Numbered from the stretch's first letter, positions 8,575-17,889 are shown. The stretch: 64,000 bases of DNA from Candidatus Thiodiazotropha endoloripes (GCA_001709035.1 LVKA01000015.1:348663-412662); one strand, 5' to 3'. Numbers and translations are program-made. Notes: a model not told the origin generated them from the sequence alone.

Positions 8575-10587
8575 ATGGCTCACAGACACCTACAGCGTCA
8601 ACATGCACAAAATATTTTCGCCGTACTCGCCGATAAAAAACCCACCGCGAGTTCAGAGATAGCCAGCCAGATTCTCACCTCCTGGCGTCGCTGTGCAGAT
8701 ACCGTTGAACTCGATCCGATGCATATCCACTGTCCTGCCGTGGTCGACGCCACTGCCTTGAGAGAGTTATGCCAACGCTTTGAAGGTTTTCTGCTGCTCG
8801 CTGAACCGGAGATGCTGAACCTCTACAGCTCATTGAAAGGTTCCGGTTACGCTCTCATCCTCACCAACAATGACGGTGTTATTCTCAACCACCTGACAGG
8901 GGACCATCTGGAACAGGATTTCAGGGAGGCCGGACTCTGGCAGGGCGCCAACTGGGGAGAATCCCATGCAGGCACCAACGGCATTGGTACCTGTATCGCG
9001 GAAGGCCGGCCACTGACCGTGCATAAAGACGAACACTTTCTTTCGCAAAATATCGACCTCACCTGTTCAGCTGCACCGATCCACGATCCCCACGGCAATC
9101 TACTGGCGGTACTGGATGCCTCCTGCTGCAGCAATGAAGACAGTATGTCAGCCCAGGTTCTGGCTCGTGCATTGGTGGCAAACTCGGCAACGATTATCGA
9201 AAATCAGTATTTTCTGCATGAGATGAGAAACCTGCGGATCCTGCGTTTCCATCAACAGGCCAATCATCTGGGGCTGGCTTCAGAGGGACTGCTGGCCATC
9301 GATGAACAAAACCGGGTACGTGCAATCAATCAGAGTGCTTTGAAAATCCTGCGCCTCAATGATCGCCACAACATGCTCAACCAGGAGATCGATCTGATTC
9401 TCGGCAAAGAGCTGAAAAGCATGTTGCTGCATGCTGATGCCGGTGATAACCAGGTCTGCAGCTTCAGGGATCAGCGCAATGGCAATCAACTTTATGGACA
9501 TCTACTCAAGTTCAAAGAGAAAACCAGACGCCGCAACAGGGATCTCTCCATACCTCCGGCAGAACGTAACCCGGATGAGTGTCGTGGTGAACTCTGCAAA
9601 TTATCAGTACTTGCAGGTGAAGACCCGCGCATGAAAGAGGCGGCACGACGGGCCGAGCGGGTGATGAACAAACGCATCCCGATTCTGCTGCATGGGGAGA
9701 CCGGTACCGGCAAGGAGCTCTTCACGCAGGCAATTCATCTGGCCAGTGAACGGCGAGAGAAACCTTTTATTGCGTTGAATTGTGCGTCAATTCCAGAGAC
9801 GCTGATCGAGAGCGAGCTGTTCGGTTATCGCCAGGGGGCCTTTACCGGAGCCCGTAGAGATGGTCGCCGGGGTAAATTCATCGAGTCCGACGGAGGTACC
9901 CTGTTTCTGGATGAGATCGGTGACATGCCGCTGGCCATGCAATCCCGACTGCTTCGTGTACTGGAAACCCAGGAGGTTGTGCCACTGGGTGGCGATCTTC
10001 CGGTAAAGGTGGACCTGCACGTGGTGACAGCCACTCATCGTGATCTGCGCACCCTGGTTTACAATGGTGAGTTCAGGGAGGACCTCTACTATCGCCTGAA
10101 TGGCATCACCCTTAACCTTCCCCCGTTGCGTGAACGGGAGGACCTGAGCAAGATCATTCTCAAGGTTCTGGCGGCAGAGAACGACACCGGTAGTGAACTG
10201 AGAATCTCAAAGGAATCGATGGATGCTTTGTTGAGTTACCAATGGCCGGGTAATCTACGGCAACTGCGTTTTGTCATCCGTACTGCCATTGCTTTGTGTG
10301 ACGGCGTCGAGTTACAGCGTGATGATTTCAACCTCGACTATGTGACATCCCCGCCCGCTGAAAAAGAGGAAGTTGCACCACTGGAACTCTCCCTCAAAGA
10401 GAGCGTTGATGAACAAACCGAAGATGAGTCAGAGGACAATCCGCTGCAGTCAGCCGAACAGCAGGTGATCGTTGCCTCCCTTGGAGAACATAACTGGAAT
10501 ATCTCAAAGACGGCGGAAGCCCTGGGTATGAGCCGTAATACCCTCTACAGAAAACTGAGAAAACACGGTATCAATCAGACCCGGTGA
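8575..10587 (+). CDS. sigma-54-dependent transcriptional activator, AcoR family (GAF-AAA-Fis)
   Basis: This 670-residue protein has three parts. The N-terminal sensor with GAF domain (about 1-330) contains WRRCADTVELDP and GTNGIGTCIAEGRPL, typical of AcoR-like regulators. The AAA+ domain has Walker A GETGTGKE (near residue 373), the sigma-54 contact loop GAFTGA (near 421) and Walker B GGTLFLDEIG. The C-terminal Fis-type helix-turn-helix is SKTAEALGMSRNTLYRKLRK. Members often respond to alcohols, acetoin or aldehydes. It is divergent from the quinoprotein operon with its sigma-54 promoter, so it most likely activates that operon when an alcohol is present. An acidic linker (DEQTEDESEDN) precedes the DNA-binding domain. 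Confidence 0.93.
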   Translation: MAHRHLQRQHAQNIFAVLADKKPTASSEIASQILTSWRRCADTVELDPMHIHCPAVVDATALRELCQRFEGFLLLAEPEMLNLYSSLKGSGYALILTNNDGVILNHLTGDHLEQDFREAGLWQGANWGESHAGTNGIGTCIAEGRPLTVHKDEHFLSQNIDLTCSAAPIHDPHGNLLAVLDASCCSNEDSMSAQVLARALVANSATIIENQYFLHEMRNLRILRFHQQANHLGLASEGLLAIDEQNRVRAINQSALKILRLNDRHNMLNQEIDLILGKELKSMLLHADAGDNQVCSFRDQRNGNQLYGHLLKFKEKTRRRNRDLSIPPAERNPDECRGELCKLSVLAGEDPRMKEAARRAERVMNKRIPILLHGETGTGKELFTQAIHLASERREKPFIALNCASIPETLIESELFGYRQGAFTGARRDGRRGKFIESDGGTLFLDEIGDMPLAMQSRLLRVLETQEVVPLGGDLPVKVDLHVVTATHRDLRTLVYNGEFREDLYYRLNGITLNLPPLREREDLSKIILKVLAAENDTGSELRISKESMDALLSYQWPGNLRQLRFVIRTAIALCDGVELQRDDFNLDYVTSPPAEKEEVAPLELSLKESVDEQTEDESEDNPLQSAEQQVIVASLGEHNWNISKTAEALGMSRNTLYRKLRKHGINQTR

Positions 10588-10602
10588 TCACAAAACTCAA
10601 CT

Positions 10603-10633
10603 TTTCAGGGGACGCAAAATAGGTCCCCTGAAA
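10603..10633. terminator. bidirectional terminator between convergent genes
   Basis: Perfect 11-base arms TTTCAGGGGAC and GTCCCCTGAAA flank a nine-base loop. The hairpin lies between the activator stop (10587) and the OmpA-like stop (10651). The A/T-flanked arms give short T runs on both strands. Confidence 0.75.
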
Positions 10634-10650
10634 GATGGATCAAAGTCAGT

Positions 10651-12096
10651 CTACTTGTTACGAACAAGCTCAACCCGACGATTCTCTGCTTTACCTTCAG
10701 CCGTCTCATTGGAAGCGATCGGCTGCTCTTCACCGTATCCCATGGCACTCAGGTTATCGGCGATCACCCCTTTCTCTGTCAGGTAGCTCATAACCATCTC
10801 GGCACGGCGTTGTGACAGATCCTTGTTATAGGCTTCATCCGCATCGCTGTCTGTGTGACCGGCGATTTCAACCGCCACGGTGGGATTGGCAATCAGGGTA
10901 TTGGCCACTCGATCGAGAATCTCGGTAGAGGTGTCGGTCAACTGGTCGGAGTCGGTCTTGAAGTTAACCCCACGAAGGACAATGGATACACTCTGCTCAC
11001 AACCCAAGCCGTCAACCTCCGCACCGGTTGTGGTATCCGGACAGATATCTGCAATATCCAGCACCCCATCACCATCGCTGTCGGTGGCCACAATCGAACC
11101 CTCATCAACTGTCGGCTGTTCCTCATTTTCAATTGCAGCCGCCACTGAGTCTTCTGCGGTAGCGGGCTGTTCCGCTTCAACTGCAGCGGCAGCCGGTAGA
11201 TTAAGTTCAGACGGTGCCGCTACCGGTGCCCAGCCATGAAGCCCATTGCCATAACCGTGATACCCCCGACCGTCACCATAGGCGGAGCCTGAGCCACGCA
11301 GTTTGAAGTTGAAACTCATATCCATATCACCGAACAGATCACCCATACCATCAAACGGCCCCCAATCAGACCCACCCCAGCCATGGCGAGGATAGGGACG
11401 GCCGTAAAAAGGCGCGGGAGCCCGATAGACCGGTAGACCATTCGCAGGGGAGACAGCTACCGGGTATTGCGCTCTATCGGGATAGTGGTTGGCGGTTGGC
11501 AGCTGAGGCATCGGCGCCATCCGGGCCCGCCGCTCTTTTACCCACTCCGGCAGTTCAGGACGCTCAAAACCCATCGAGGGGGGTAACGACTTCGGGGCCT
11601 GATCGATCATCGGCCTGGTGGGGAACTGTGGTGGCTGAAATGCCGGCATTTGCGGCATGGCGGAGTGCTGGGCACGACGCTGAGCGACCCACTCCGGCAC
11701 CTTGAAATCCTGCATTTCCAGGGGTGCGACGGGTCTCTGACGACGACTTTCAGCGACCCACTCCGGTACTTGAGGCAGATTGAACCCAGGCATTTGTGGT
11801 GCCATCGGTAAGCGGTTACGGCGTTCGGCCACCCATTCGCGTTGCTCGGCAGATTGATAAGGCTGCATGGGTACCATTTGACGCGCCATCATGGCCTGAC
11901 GCTGTGCTGCAAACTGCTCACGCATTCTCTCCATTTCAGTACGGCGCTGTTTCACCCAATCCGGGACCTGAACAGCTTCATAAGCGGTCATCGGTGGACA
12001 TTCTGAAGCCGTTTTATCGTCAGCCAGAAGGGTTGCCGGGGCGACTGGGATCATCAGGCCAAGCATCATGGTCACAATTGGGCGGGTGCGGAACAT
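10651..12096 (-). CDS. OmpA-family outer-membrane protein with five WVxxRR repeats
   Basis: The start at 12096 follows GGAGAG and gives 481 residues with a signal peptide (to about LLA/DDKT). Residues 40-195 hold five spaced copies of a P-E-W-V-(A/K)-x-R-R motif: 46-52, 87-93, 112-119, 135-141 and 184-190, in Met/Pro/Gln-rich sequence. A Gly/Tyr-rich stretch follows (RGYHGYGNGLHGW), then an Ala/Glu linker and a thrombospondin type 3-like calcium site (DSDGDGVLDIADICPDT). The C-terminal OmpA peptidoglycan-binding domain has GHTDSDADEAYNKDLSQRRA. It likely sits in the outer membrane or periplasm and binds peptidoglycan. The repeat region is unfamiliar to me. Confidence 0.85.
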   Translation of the reverse strand: MFRTRPIVTMMLGLMIPVAPATLLADDKTASECPPMTAYEAVQVPDWVKQRRTEMERMREQFAAQRQAMMARQMVPMQPYQSAEQREWVAERRNRLPMAPQMPGFNLPQVPEWVAESRRQRPVAPLEMQDFKVPEWVAQRRAQHSAMPQMPAFQPPQFPTRPMIDQAPKSLPPSMGFERPELPEWVKERRARMAPMPQLPTANHYPDRAQYPVAVSPANGLPVYRAPAPFYGRPYPRHGWGGSDWGPFDGMGDLFGDMDMSFNFKLRGSGSAYGDGRGYHGYGNGLHGWAPVAAPSELNLPAAAAVEAEQPATAEDSVAAAIENEEQPTVDEGSIVATDSDGDGVLDIADICPDTTTGAEVDGLGCEQSVSIVLRGVNFKTDSDQLTDTSTEILDRVANTLIANPTVAVEIAGHTDSDADEAYNKDLSQRRAEMVMSYLTEKGVIADNLSAMGYGEEQPIASNETAEGKAENRRVELVRNK

Positions 12097-12406
12097 CAGA
12101 TTCTCTCCTGTCAGAGGACTGGCCACAGAACAGGCGGTGGCAGGCCAATTTTGTTAGCGCATTAAAAATTTCGAATATTCTATATTATTTCTCTGCAAAA
12201 ATTCATCTCACAGACTCTGGGCACAAATTTTCACATTGAAGCCTATTCGCCTGAGGGAAAATCTGCTTGGAAACTGGTTGAGCTTTATCTGATTTATCCC
12301 ATTAGATCAGATCATTGGAAGTGATAGCTCGATTGGAGATGAGTATTTTTCCTACAGCGCAGGAGTGCTGCCACAGCAGCGTTTGATACTGTGAAACCTG
12401 AATTGA
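12097..12406. other. intergenic region, promoter side of the OmpA-like gene
   Basis: About 310 AT-rich bases lie between purT and the OmpA-like gene. No ORF, RNA or strong hairpin was seen. It should carry the promoter of the OmpA-like gene. Confidence 0.4.
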
Positions 12407-13588
12407 TTAGAGCTCAGTGGTCACGGCAGCGGCCGCATTCGTGGCCTTCTCTCTTGCCTGTTCGATATCCTCACCGCGCGCCAACGCCACACCCATACGG
12501 CGCTTGCCGCTGACCCCCGGCTTACCGAAGAGCCTGAGTTGAGTATCCGCCTCTGCGATGGCTGCTTCGAGATTACCGAAACGGACGTTATTTGATTCCC
12601 CCACAACCAGCACCACCGCGGATGCCGAGGGACCATGTTGTCTGATGTTCGGAATCGGCAAGCCTAAAATCGCCCGGCTGTGCAGGGCAAACTGGGACAG
12701 ATCCTGAGAGATCATGGTCACCATACCCGTGTCATGGGGCCTGGGAGAGACCTCACTAAAATAGACATGATCGCCTTTGATAAACAGCTCCACACCGAAA
12801 ATCCCCCGTCCACCAAGCGCTGAGGTCACCTTTTCGGCAATCTCCCTGGCTCTGCTCAAGGCGGCATCGCTCATCGGTTGAGGTTGCCATGACTCCTGAT
12901 AATCCCCATCCTCCTGACGATGTCCGATGGGTAGACAGAAACTGACCCCATCGATATGGCGTATGGTCAGCAGGGTGATCTCATAGTCAAAGTCGACAAA
13001 CCCCTCGACGATAACCCGCCCTGCCCCGGTACGCCCACCCTCTTGTGCATAGGTCCAGCTGTTTTCAACATCCGCATCGCTTTGAATGGTGCTCTGACCT
13101 TTACCGGATGAGCTCATGATCGGTTTGACTACACAGGGTATGCCGATCTCGGAGACCGCATTCATGAAGTCCTGCCGGTTATCGACAAAGCGGTAGTCGG
13201 AGGTTGGAATGCCCAGCGTCTCCGCTGCCAGGCGGCGGATACCCTCACGGTTCATGGTCAGTCTGGCGGCATTGGCGGTCGGAATCACATTGAATCCTTC
13301 GGCTTCAAGTTCGACCAGGGTATCGGTGGATATGGCCTCGATCTCCGGCACGATGTAATCCGGCTTCTCCTGTTCGATCACCTCTCTCAATGCCTCACCA
13401 TCGAGCATTGAGAATGTATAGGCACGATCAGCCACCTGCATTGCCGGGGCATTCTCATAACGATCACAGGCAATCACCTCGCAGCCATAGCGCTGCAGCT
13501 CGATAACCACCTCTTTACCCAACTCGCCGGAACCACAAAACAGAATCTTCGTTGCATTGGAGGTAAAGGGGGTACCGATGGTGGTCAT
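12407..13588 (-). CDS. purT: formate-dependent phosphoribosylglycinamide formyltransferase PurT
   Basis: The ATG ending at 13588 gives 393 residues, the normal length for PurT; an in-frame TTG two codons earlier is unlikely to be used. The protein is of the ATP-grasp type: N-terminal Rossmann part [24 protein letters not shown]-binding segment [15 protein letters not shown], and metal-site region [27 protein letters not shown]. It makes formyl-GAR from GAR, formate and ATP in purine synthesis. It is a single-gene unit. A formate-using enzyme is compatible with nearby C1/C2 oxidation, but it is a housekeeping gene in many bacteria. Confidence 0.96.
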   Translation of the reverse strand: MTTIGTPFTSNATKILFCGSGELGKEVVIELQRYGCEVIACDRYENAPAMQVADRAYTFSMLDGEALREVIEQEKPDYIVPEIEAISTDTLVELEAEGFNVIPTANAARLTMNREGIRRLAAETLGIPTSDYRFVDNRQDFMNAVSEIGIPCVVKPIMSSSGKGQSTIQSDADVENSWTYAQEGGRTGAGRVIVEGFVDFDYEITLLTIRHIDGVSFCLPIGHRQEDGDYQESWQPQPMSDAALSRAREIAEKVTSALGGRGIFGVELFIKGDHVYFSEVSPRPHDTGMVTMISQDLSQFALHSRAILGLPIPNIRQHGPSASAVVLVVGESNNVRFGNLEAAIAEADTQLRLFGKPGVSGKRRMGVALARGEDIEQAREKATNAAAAVTTEL

Positions 13589-13654
13589 AACCAAGTCCTA
13601 TTACGAATTAAAAAGAGGATTATTAATGAGGATTGGGGGAATGGTACAGAATCG

Positions 13655-13670
13655 AGGGCCTGTTAACACA
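13655..13670. repeat. solo end of the GGGCCTGTTAAC element
   Basis: AGGGCCTGTTAACACA matches the terminus of the MITE at 18833-19021. No partner end is visible nearby, so this is a remnant or chance match. Confidence 0.5.
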
Positions 13671-13748
13671 ACTGAATCAGCCCTAAGAACTTGTGAGCCA
13701 CGCGGTAAATAAGGTAACGATCAGCCACCCTATTTAGCGCCTGGCCAA

Positions 13749-14453
13749 CTAACTATGCAGTCCAGCCTGTTGTTTCTCGGCAGTTGGTGTCATCGGTGGT
13801 GTATGCGCACTTTCCAACCACTCGATCAATGCCAGCCACTGCTGCCTGTCCTTTTTCATCGAGGCGGTCTTCAACTCGACAATCGCACAGCCGGATTCCG
13901 CTGCATGGACATAGTTTTGGGTATCCCGCAGAAAGGCCACCAGTGGGATATCCAGCAGTTCCAAGGTCTCCTGAAGCTGTTTAAAGGCGCGGGTATTCAA
14001 GCGTACCCGATTGGCCACGATACCCACCGGAATGTTGATACCCATTTGACGACAGAGGGTTGTCAGCTCCTGTATGAAATCTAGGGTAACATGGCGATCG
14101 ATGGCGGAGGGCAATACCGGAACGATGACCGCCGATGCATTCCTCAGCATATTCATCATTTCCAAGCGCTTCATGGAGGCCGGTGTATCCACCACGATAC
14201 GCTCTGTTTCTCCGGGAACCCGCTGGGCAAACGCCTGGGTTACAGCCCCCTGAGTCGGTTTGGCTGCAAACACACCATGAATATTTGAGAGCTCATCGGA
14301 GCGCAGCTCCAGCCAGCGATGACTGGAACCTTGAGGATCATAGTCGAACAATGCAGTCGGCGTCCCGGCCGAGGCGTAGTAACCCGCCAGATTGGTCGCG
14401 ATCGTTGTCTTCCCACAGCCTCCCTTGCTGTTGAGTATCAAAAGCCTTTTCAT
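13749..14453 (-). CDS. ParA/MinD-type P-loop ATPase
   Basis: The start at 14453 (MKRLLILNSKGGCGKTT) puts the deviant Walker A motif at the usual N-terminal place and gives 234 residues. The signature lysine of KGGCGKTT is present, followed by FDYDPQGSS (Walker A' region) and IVVDTPAS (Walker B). ParA ATPases form nucleotide-dependent dimers on DNA to position cargo. No parB, replication gene or parS-like cluster is adjacent, so this is an orphan. It may position a chemoreceptor, secretion machine or storage body. The C-terminal tail (HTPPMTPTAEKQQAGLHS) is low in structure. Ribosome site is weak. Confidence 0.88.
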   Translation of the reverse strand: MKRLLILNSKGGCGKTTIATNLAGYYASAGTPTALFDYDPQGSSHRWLELRSDELSNIHGVFAAKPTQGAVTQAFAQRVPGETERIVVDTPASMKRLEMMNMLRNASAVIVPVLPSAIDRHVTLDFIQELTTLCRQMGINIPVGIVANRVRLNTRAFKQLQETLELLDIPLVAFLRDTQNYVHAAESGCAIVELKTASMKKDRQQWLALIEWLESAHTPPMTPTAEKQQAGLHS

Positions 14454-14796
14454 TACACCGGACCTGTGACAGGGGTGAATTTGAGGAATGTTCCTCCTAT
14501 TCTTTGCCAAATACAAGTTCTGGTTGATAAAGCCTGATATAAGCGGGCTCCCTCAACCCCTGTCAGCCACCATCCATTACCCATCAAAGAGCCTGTCCTA
14601 GGGCCTGTTAACACCAATCACACCCCTGCCCGCTGATGCCACTATCCCAATCCCTTGCCTGGCACCGCCTATCGCAACCGGGGGTTGTTAACGCAATGAT
14701 TTTAGAGAATTAAACCTAAGCCAAAAGATGTTTTCACTCAGCCTGGCCCAACCATCCATCCCGCTTGGTTTTGCGGCCAGGCCGACAGACAAATGA
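14454..14796. other. intergenic region with solo GGGCCTGTTAAC end
   Basis: About 340 bases between the ParA-type gene and mtkB. At 14600-14618 TAGGGCCTGTTAACACCAA repeats the terminus of the MITE at 18833-19021. A weaker GTTGTTAACGC lies at 14685-14695, possibly the decayed other end. No gene was seen. Confidence 0.5.
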
Positions 14797-15684
14797 CTAG
14801 GCGACACACTCCTGGCGCTCCAGGCTCTGTTGAACCGTGCGTCCAATCTCCGCCGCATTCTGAACCACATGCACATCCAGTTCAGCCAGACGCTTCATCT
14901 TTGCCTGGGCGGTATCGTCCTCGCCGGAGATGATCGCCCCGGCATGCCCCATGGTCCGTCCAGGGGGTGCGGTTGCGCCAGCGATAAATCCGATCAGTGG
15001 TTTATCCATGTGATCCCTGGCCCAGGTGGCCGCCTCGACCTCCTGTGATCCGCCGATCTCACCGATCATCAACACCGCATCGGTTTCATCATCCTCAGCA
15101 AACTGCTTCATCAGGGTCAGAAAATCACAGCCATTCACCGGATCACCGCCGATGCTGATGCTGGTGGAGATACCCAGACCCAGTTCACTCATCTGCTCCA
15201 CCGCTTCATAGTTAAGCGTACCGGAGCGAGAGACCACACCGATCCGCCCTGGGACGTAGATATGTGCCGGCATGATTCCCACCTTGCACGCTTCCGGTGT
15301 GATCACTCCGGCGGTGTTGGGTCCGATGATGATGGTGTCATGGCCAATCAGATAACGTTTCACCCGCACCATGTCCTGCACCGGCACACCATCGGTAATC
15401 ACCACAATCACCTTGATGCCACCGTCTATCGCCTCCATCACCGCATCGGCGGTAAAAGCAGGGGGTACAAAAACCACACTCACATCGGCGCCGGTCTGCT
15501 CCACCGCATCTTTGACCGTATCGAAAACCGGTCTGTCGATATGGGTTTGACCACCCTTACCAGGAGTTACGCCACCAACCACCTGGGTGCCCATGCGAAT
15601 CGCCTCTTGCGCATGAAAAGTGGCATGCTGTCCGGTAAAACCTTGAAAGATAACCTTCGAATCCTTGTTGACCAAAATACTCAT
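14797..15684 (-). CDS. mtkB: malate-CoA ligase (malate thiokinase), SucD-like subunit
   Basis: This 295-residue protein has the CoA-binding fold of SucD (FQGFTGQHATFHAQEAI, VVGGVTPGKGGQTH) and the phosphorylated histidine in TMGHAGAI (His247). Wording such as PVFDTVKDAVEQTGADVSVVF matches both SucD and MtkB. The neighbouring malyl-CoA lyase gene argues for malate rather than succinate as the substrate. With MtkA it would convert malate, CoA and ATP into malyl-CoA. It overlaps mtkA by four bases. Succinyl-CoA synthetase cannot be fully excluded; no TCA cluster genes are adjacent. Confidence 0.88.
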   Translation of the reverse strand: MSILVNKDSKVIFQGFTGQHATFHAQEAIRMGTQVVGGVTPGKGGQTHIDRPVFDTVKDAVEQTGADVSVVFVPPAFTADAVMEAIDGGIKVIVVITDGVPVQDMVRVKRYLIGHDTIIIGPNTAGVITPEACKVGIMPAHIYVPGRIGVVSRSGTLNYEAVEQMSELGLGISTSISIGGDPVNGCDFLTLMKQFAEDDETDAVLMIGEIGGSQEVEAATWARDHMDKPLIGFIAGATAPPGRTMGHAGAIISGEDDTAQAKMKRLAELDVHVVQNAAEIGRTVQQSLERQECVA

Positions 15685-16853
15685 GCCGCACCTCCCGCCA
15701 GTGCCTTGACTGACTTCTCCGCCGCGTCACTCAAACGATCGGCATGGATATACTGTAACCCCGAGTCGGCCAAAATCTTTCGCCCCTCCTCCAGATTGGT
15801 ACCGGCCAGACGCACCACGATGGGTACATTGACCTCAAGATCTGAAACCGCTTTGACAATCCCCTCTGCGATCCAGTCACAGCGATTGATGCCGGCGTAG
15901 ATATTCAGCATCAGCACCTTCACATTGGGATCTTCCAGAACGATCCGGAAAGCGTTGGCAATCTTCTCCGGTGAGGCGCCACCACCCACATCGAGAAAAT
16001 TGGCGGGCCGTCCCCCATACAGGCTGATCGCATCCATCGTCGCCATCGCCAGTCCCGCACCATTGACGATGCAACCGACGCTGCCATCCAGGGCGATATA
16101 GTTGAGATCGTGCCCCGAGGCTTCGACCTCTTTGGGATCCTCTTCATCGAAATCACGCTGGTCTGCAATCTCCGGCTGACGAAACAGCGCATTGCCGTCG
16201 AACGACATCTTGGCATCCAGGGCGAGAAATTGACCGTCTCCGGTGGTTACCAGCGGATTGATCTCAGCCATCAGCGCATCCTTATCACGAAAGCAGCGAT
16301 AGAGACGCTTCATGATACGAGCCGCCATATTGATCTGTTTACCACTGAGACCGATACCGGCTGCCACCTTGCGGCATTGAAAATCCTGCAGGCCGACGGC
16401 GGGGTCAACCACTTCATTGATCACCTTGTCGGGTGATTTGGCGGCCACCTCCTCGATATCCATTCCACCAGCCGCTGATGCGATCAGGGTGATCCGTTGA
16501 TTTGCCCGGTTGATCACCAGACCAAGGTAATACTCCGCCTTGATATCCTGCATCTGTTCAACCAGTACCCGGTTGACCATCCGGCCCTGTTCACCGGTCT
16601 GCTTGGTCACCAGGTGGCTACCGATCAGTTTTTCCGCATGCTCACGTACTTCATCGAGCTGTTTCGCAAGCAGCACGCCACCCGCCTTACCCCGTCCACC
16701 GGCGTGGATCTGGGCCTTTACGACCCAACCCTCGCCACCGAGTTGTTCCGCTGCGGTCAGGGCCTTATTAGCGGAGTGAGCCATACGGCCTTCGGGTACT
16801 GGGATCTTATAGTGACGAAACAGATCCTTGGTCTGATATTCATGAATATTCAC
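15681..16853 (-). CDS. mtkA: malate-CoA ligase (malate thiokinase), SucC-like subunit
   Basis: This 390-residue ATP-grasp protein begins MNIHEYQTKDLFRHYKIPVPEG, as SucC/MtkA proteins do. The ATP-grasp core includes WVVKAQIHAGGRGKAGGV, the metal site region LMAEINPLV and the C-terminal ligase part LDVGGGASPEKIANAF. It forms the nucleotide-binding half of the malate thiokinase with the next gene. Its start overlaps the stop of mcl by four bases, so mcl, mtkA and mtkB form a tightly coupled operon. Confidence 0.88.
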   Translation of the reverse strand: MNIHEYQTKDLFRHYKIPVPEGRMAHSANKALTAAEQLGGEGWVVKAQIHAGGRGKAGGVLLAKQLDEVREHAEKLIGSHLVTKQTGEQGRMVNRVLVEQMQDIKAEYYLGLVINRANQRITLIASAAGGMDIEEVAAKSPDKVINEVVDPAVGLQDFQCRKVAAGIGLSGKQINMAARIMKRLYRCFRDKDALMAEINPLVTTGDGQFLALDAKMSFDGNALFRQPEIADQRDFDEEDPKEVEASGHDLNYIALDGSVGCIVNGAGLAMATMDAISLYGGRPANFLDVGGGASPEKIANAFRIVLEDPNVKVLMLNIYAGINRCDWIAEGIVKAVSDLEVNVPIVVRLAGTNLEEGRKILADSGLQYIHADRLSDAAEKSVKALAGGAA

Positions 16854-17830
16854 GCGGCCGCCTCCTGCTTGGAGTTGCGTTCGATCTGTTCCACCTTCGA
16901 CAGCATCACTTCAGCCTGGCGAATCGAAGCGGCGTCGATCATGCGACCGTCGAGACTGACCGCACCCTGGCCGGCAGCCGCCGCCTCTTCCATCGCCTGG
17001 ACGATACGACGGGCCCGATCCACCTCTTTCGCACTGGGCGTGAAGACCTGATTGGCCAACTCGATCTGCGCGGGATGGATGGCCCATTTACCCTCACCAC
17101 CCAGGGCAGCAAAAGATTTGGCGACAGCCAGATAACCATCAGGATCACTGTAATCACCAAACGGTCCGTCGATCGGACGTAAGCCGTAGGCGCGGCAGGC
17201 CACGATCATGCGCGACATGGCGAAGTGCCACTGGTTACCCAGATAGACATCACGTTTGCCTTCGGCATCCGCATCAGACAACACATGGTAGTCCGGGTTG
17301 ACGCCACCCATGCTAACGGTCCGTGCCTGTGTGGAAGCAGCATAATCCGCAACACCGAAGACCAGCGCTTCAAGCCGATCGGGACAGCTCTGCGCAATCG
17401 CTTCCACATTCGCCATTCCCATGGCTGTTTCGATCAGCGCGTGCAGGTTGATCTGCTTATAGCCTTTGGCTGCTTCAATCTGTTCCAACAACAGCGCAAC
17501 AAATTCCAAATCGGATGGTTGCCCGACCTTGGGGACCAGCAGGGTATCCAGCTTGTCACCGGCCTGCTCAACCACATCGACGATGTCCCGATAACAGAAG
17601 TGGGAGTCCAGACCATTGATGCGAACGGAAACTGAACAGTTCGACCAGTCGTACTCATTCAGTGCCTGGATGGCATTTTTTCTGGCTTGTTCTTTGTCCG
17701 AAGGTGCAACCGCATCCTCCAGATCGATGAATACCAGGTCAGCGCCAGAGTGCGGGGCTTTTTCAAGCATCCGCATATTACTGCCTGGTACGGCCAGTTC
17801 GCTTCTATGAAGGCGATTCTTAAAGGCCAT
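16850..17830 (-). CDS. mcl: malyl-CoA lyase (HpcH/HpaI-CitE superfamily)
   Basis: The ATG ending at 17830 follows GGAGG eight bases upstream and gives 326 residues. The TIM-barrel signatures of the CitE/malyl-CoA lyase group are visible: RSELAVPGSNMRMLEKA, GADLVFIDLEDAVAP (metal-binding Glu/Asp), LVPKVGQPSD, ALIETAMGMANVEAIA and GKWAIHPAQIELAN. The reaction splits L-malyl-CoA into acetyl-CoA and glyoxylate, or the reverse. The order mcl-mtkA-mtkB is that expected of a serine-cycle or malyl-CoA module. Hydroxypyruvate reductase and serine-glyoxylate transaminase are not in the window. It might instead cleave methylmalyl-CoA or citramalyl-CoA. Confidence 0.9.
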   Translation of the reverse strand: MAFKNRLHRSELAVPGSNMRMLEKAPHSGADLVFIDLEDAVAPSDKEQARKNAIQALNEYDWSNCSVSVRINGLDSHFCYRDIVDVVEQAGDKLDTLLVPKVGQPSDLEFVALLLEQIEAAKGYKQINLHALIETAMGMANVEAIAQSCPDRLEALVFGVADYAASTQARTVSMGGVNPDYHVLSDADAEGKRDVYLGNQWHFAMSRMIVACRAYGLRPIDGPFGDYSDPDGYLAVAKSFAALGGEGKWAIHPAQIELANQVFTPSAKEVDRARRIVQAMEEAAAAGQGAVSLDGRMIDAASIRQAEVMLSKVEQIERNSKQEAAA

Positions 17831-17864
17831 AGTGGATTCCTCCGTGTTTTTCTGCCCTGAACGC

Positions 17865-17889
17865 GAAACACCGGTCAATCCGGTGTTTC
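17865..17889. promoter_or_regulatory. perfect 10-bp dyad in the mcl leader
   Basis: GAAACACCGG-TCAAT-CCGGTGTTTC lies 35 bases before the mcl start codon. No T run follows on the minus strand, so it is more likely an operator or leader hairpin than a terminator. Confidence 0.5.

Noticed and set aside
14797-16853. succinyl-CoA synthetase (sucCD) reading of mtkA/mtkB
   Set aside because: Overlap with a malyl-CoA lyase gene favours malate; kept as an alternative in the entries.
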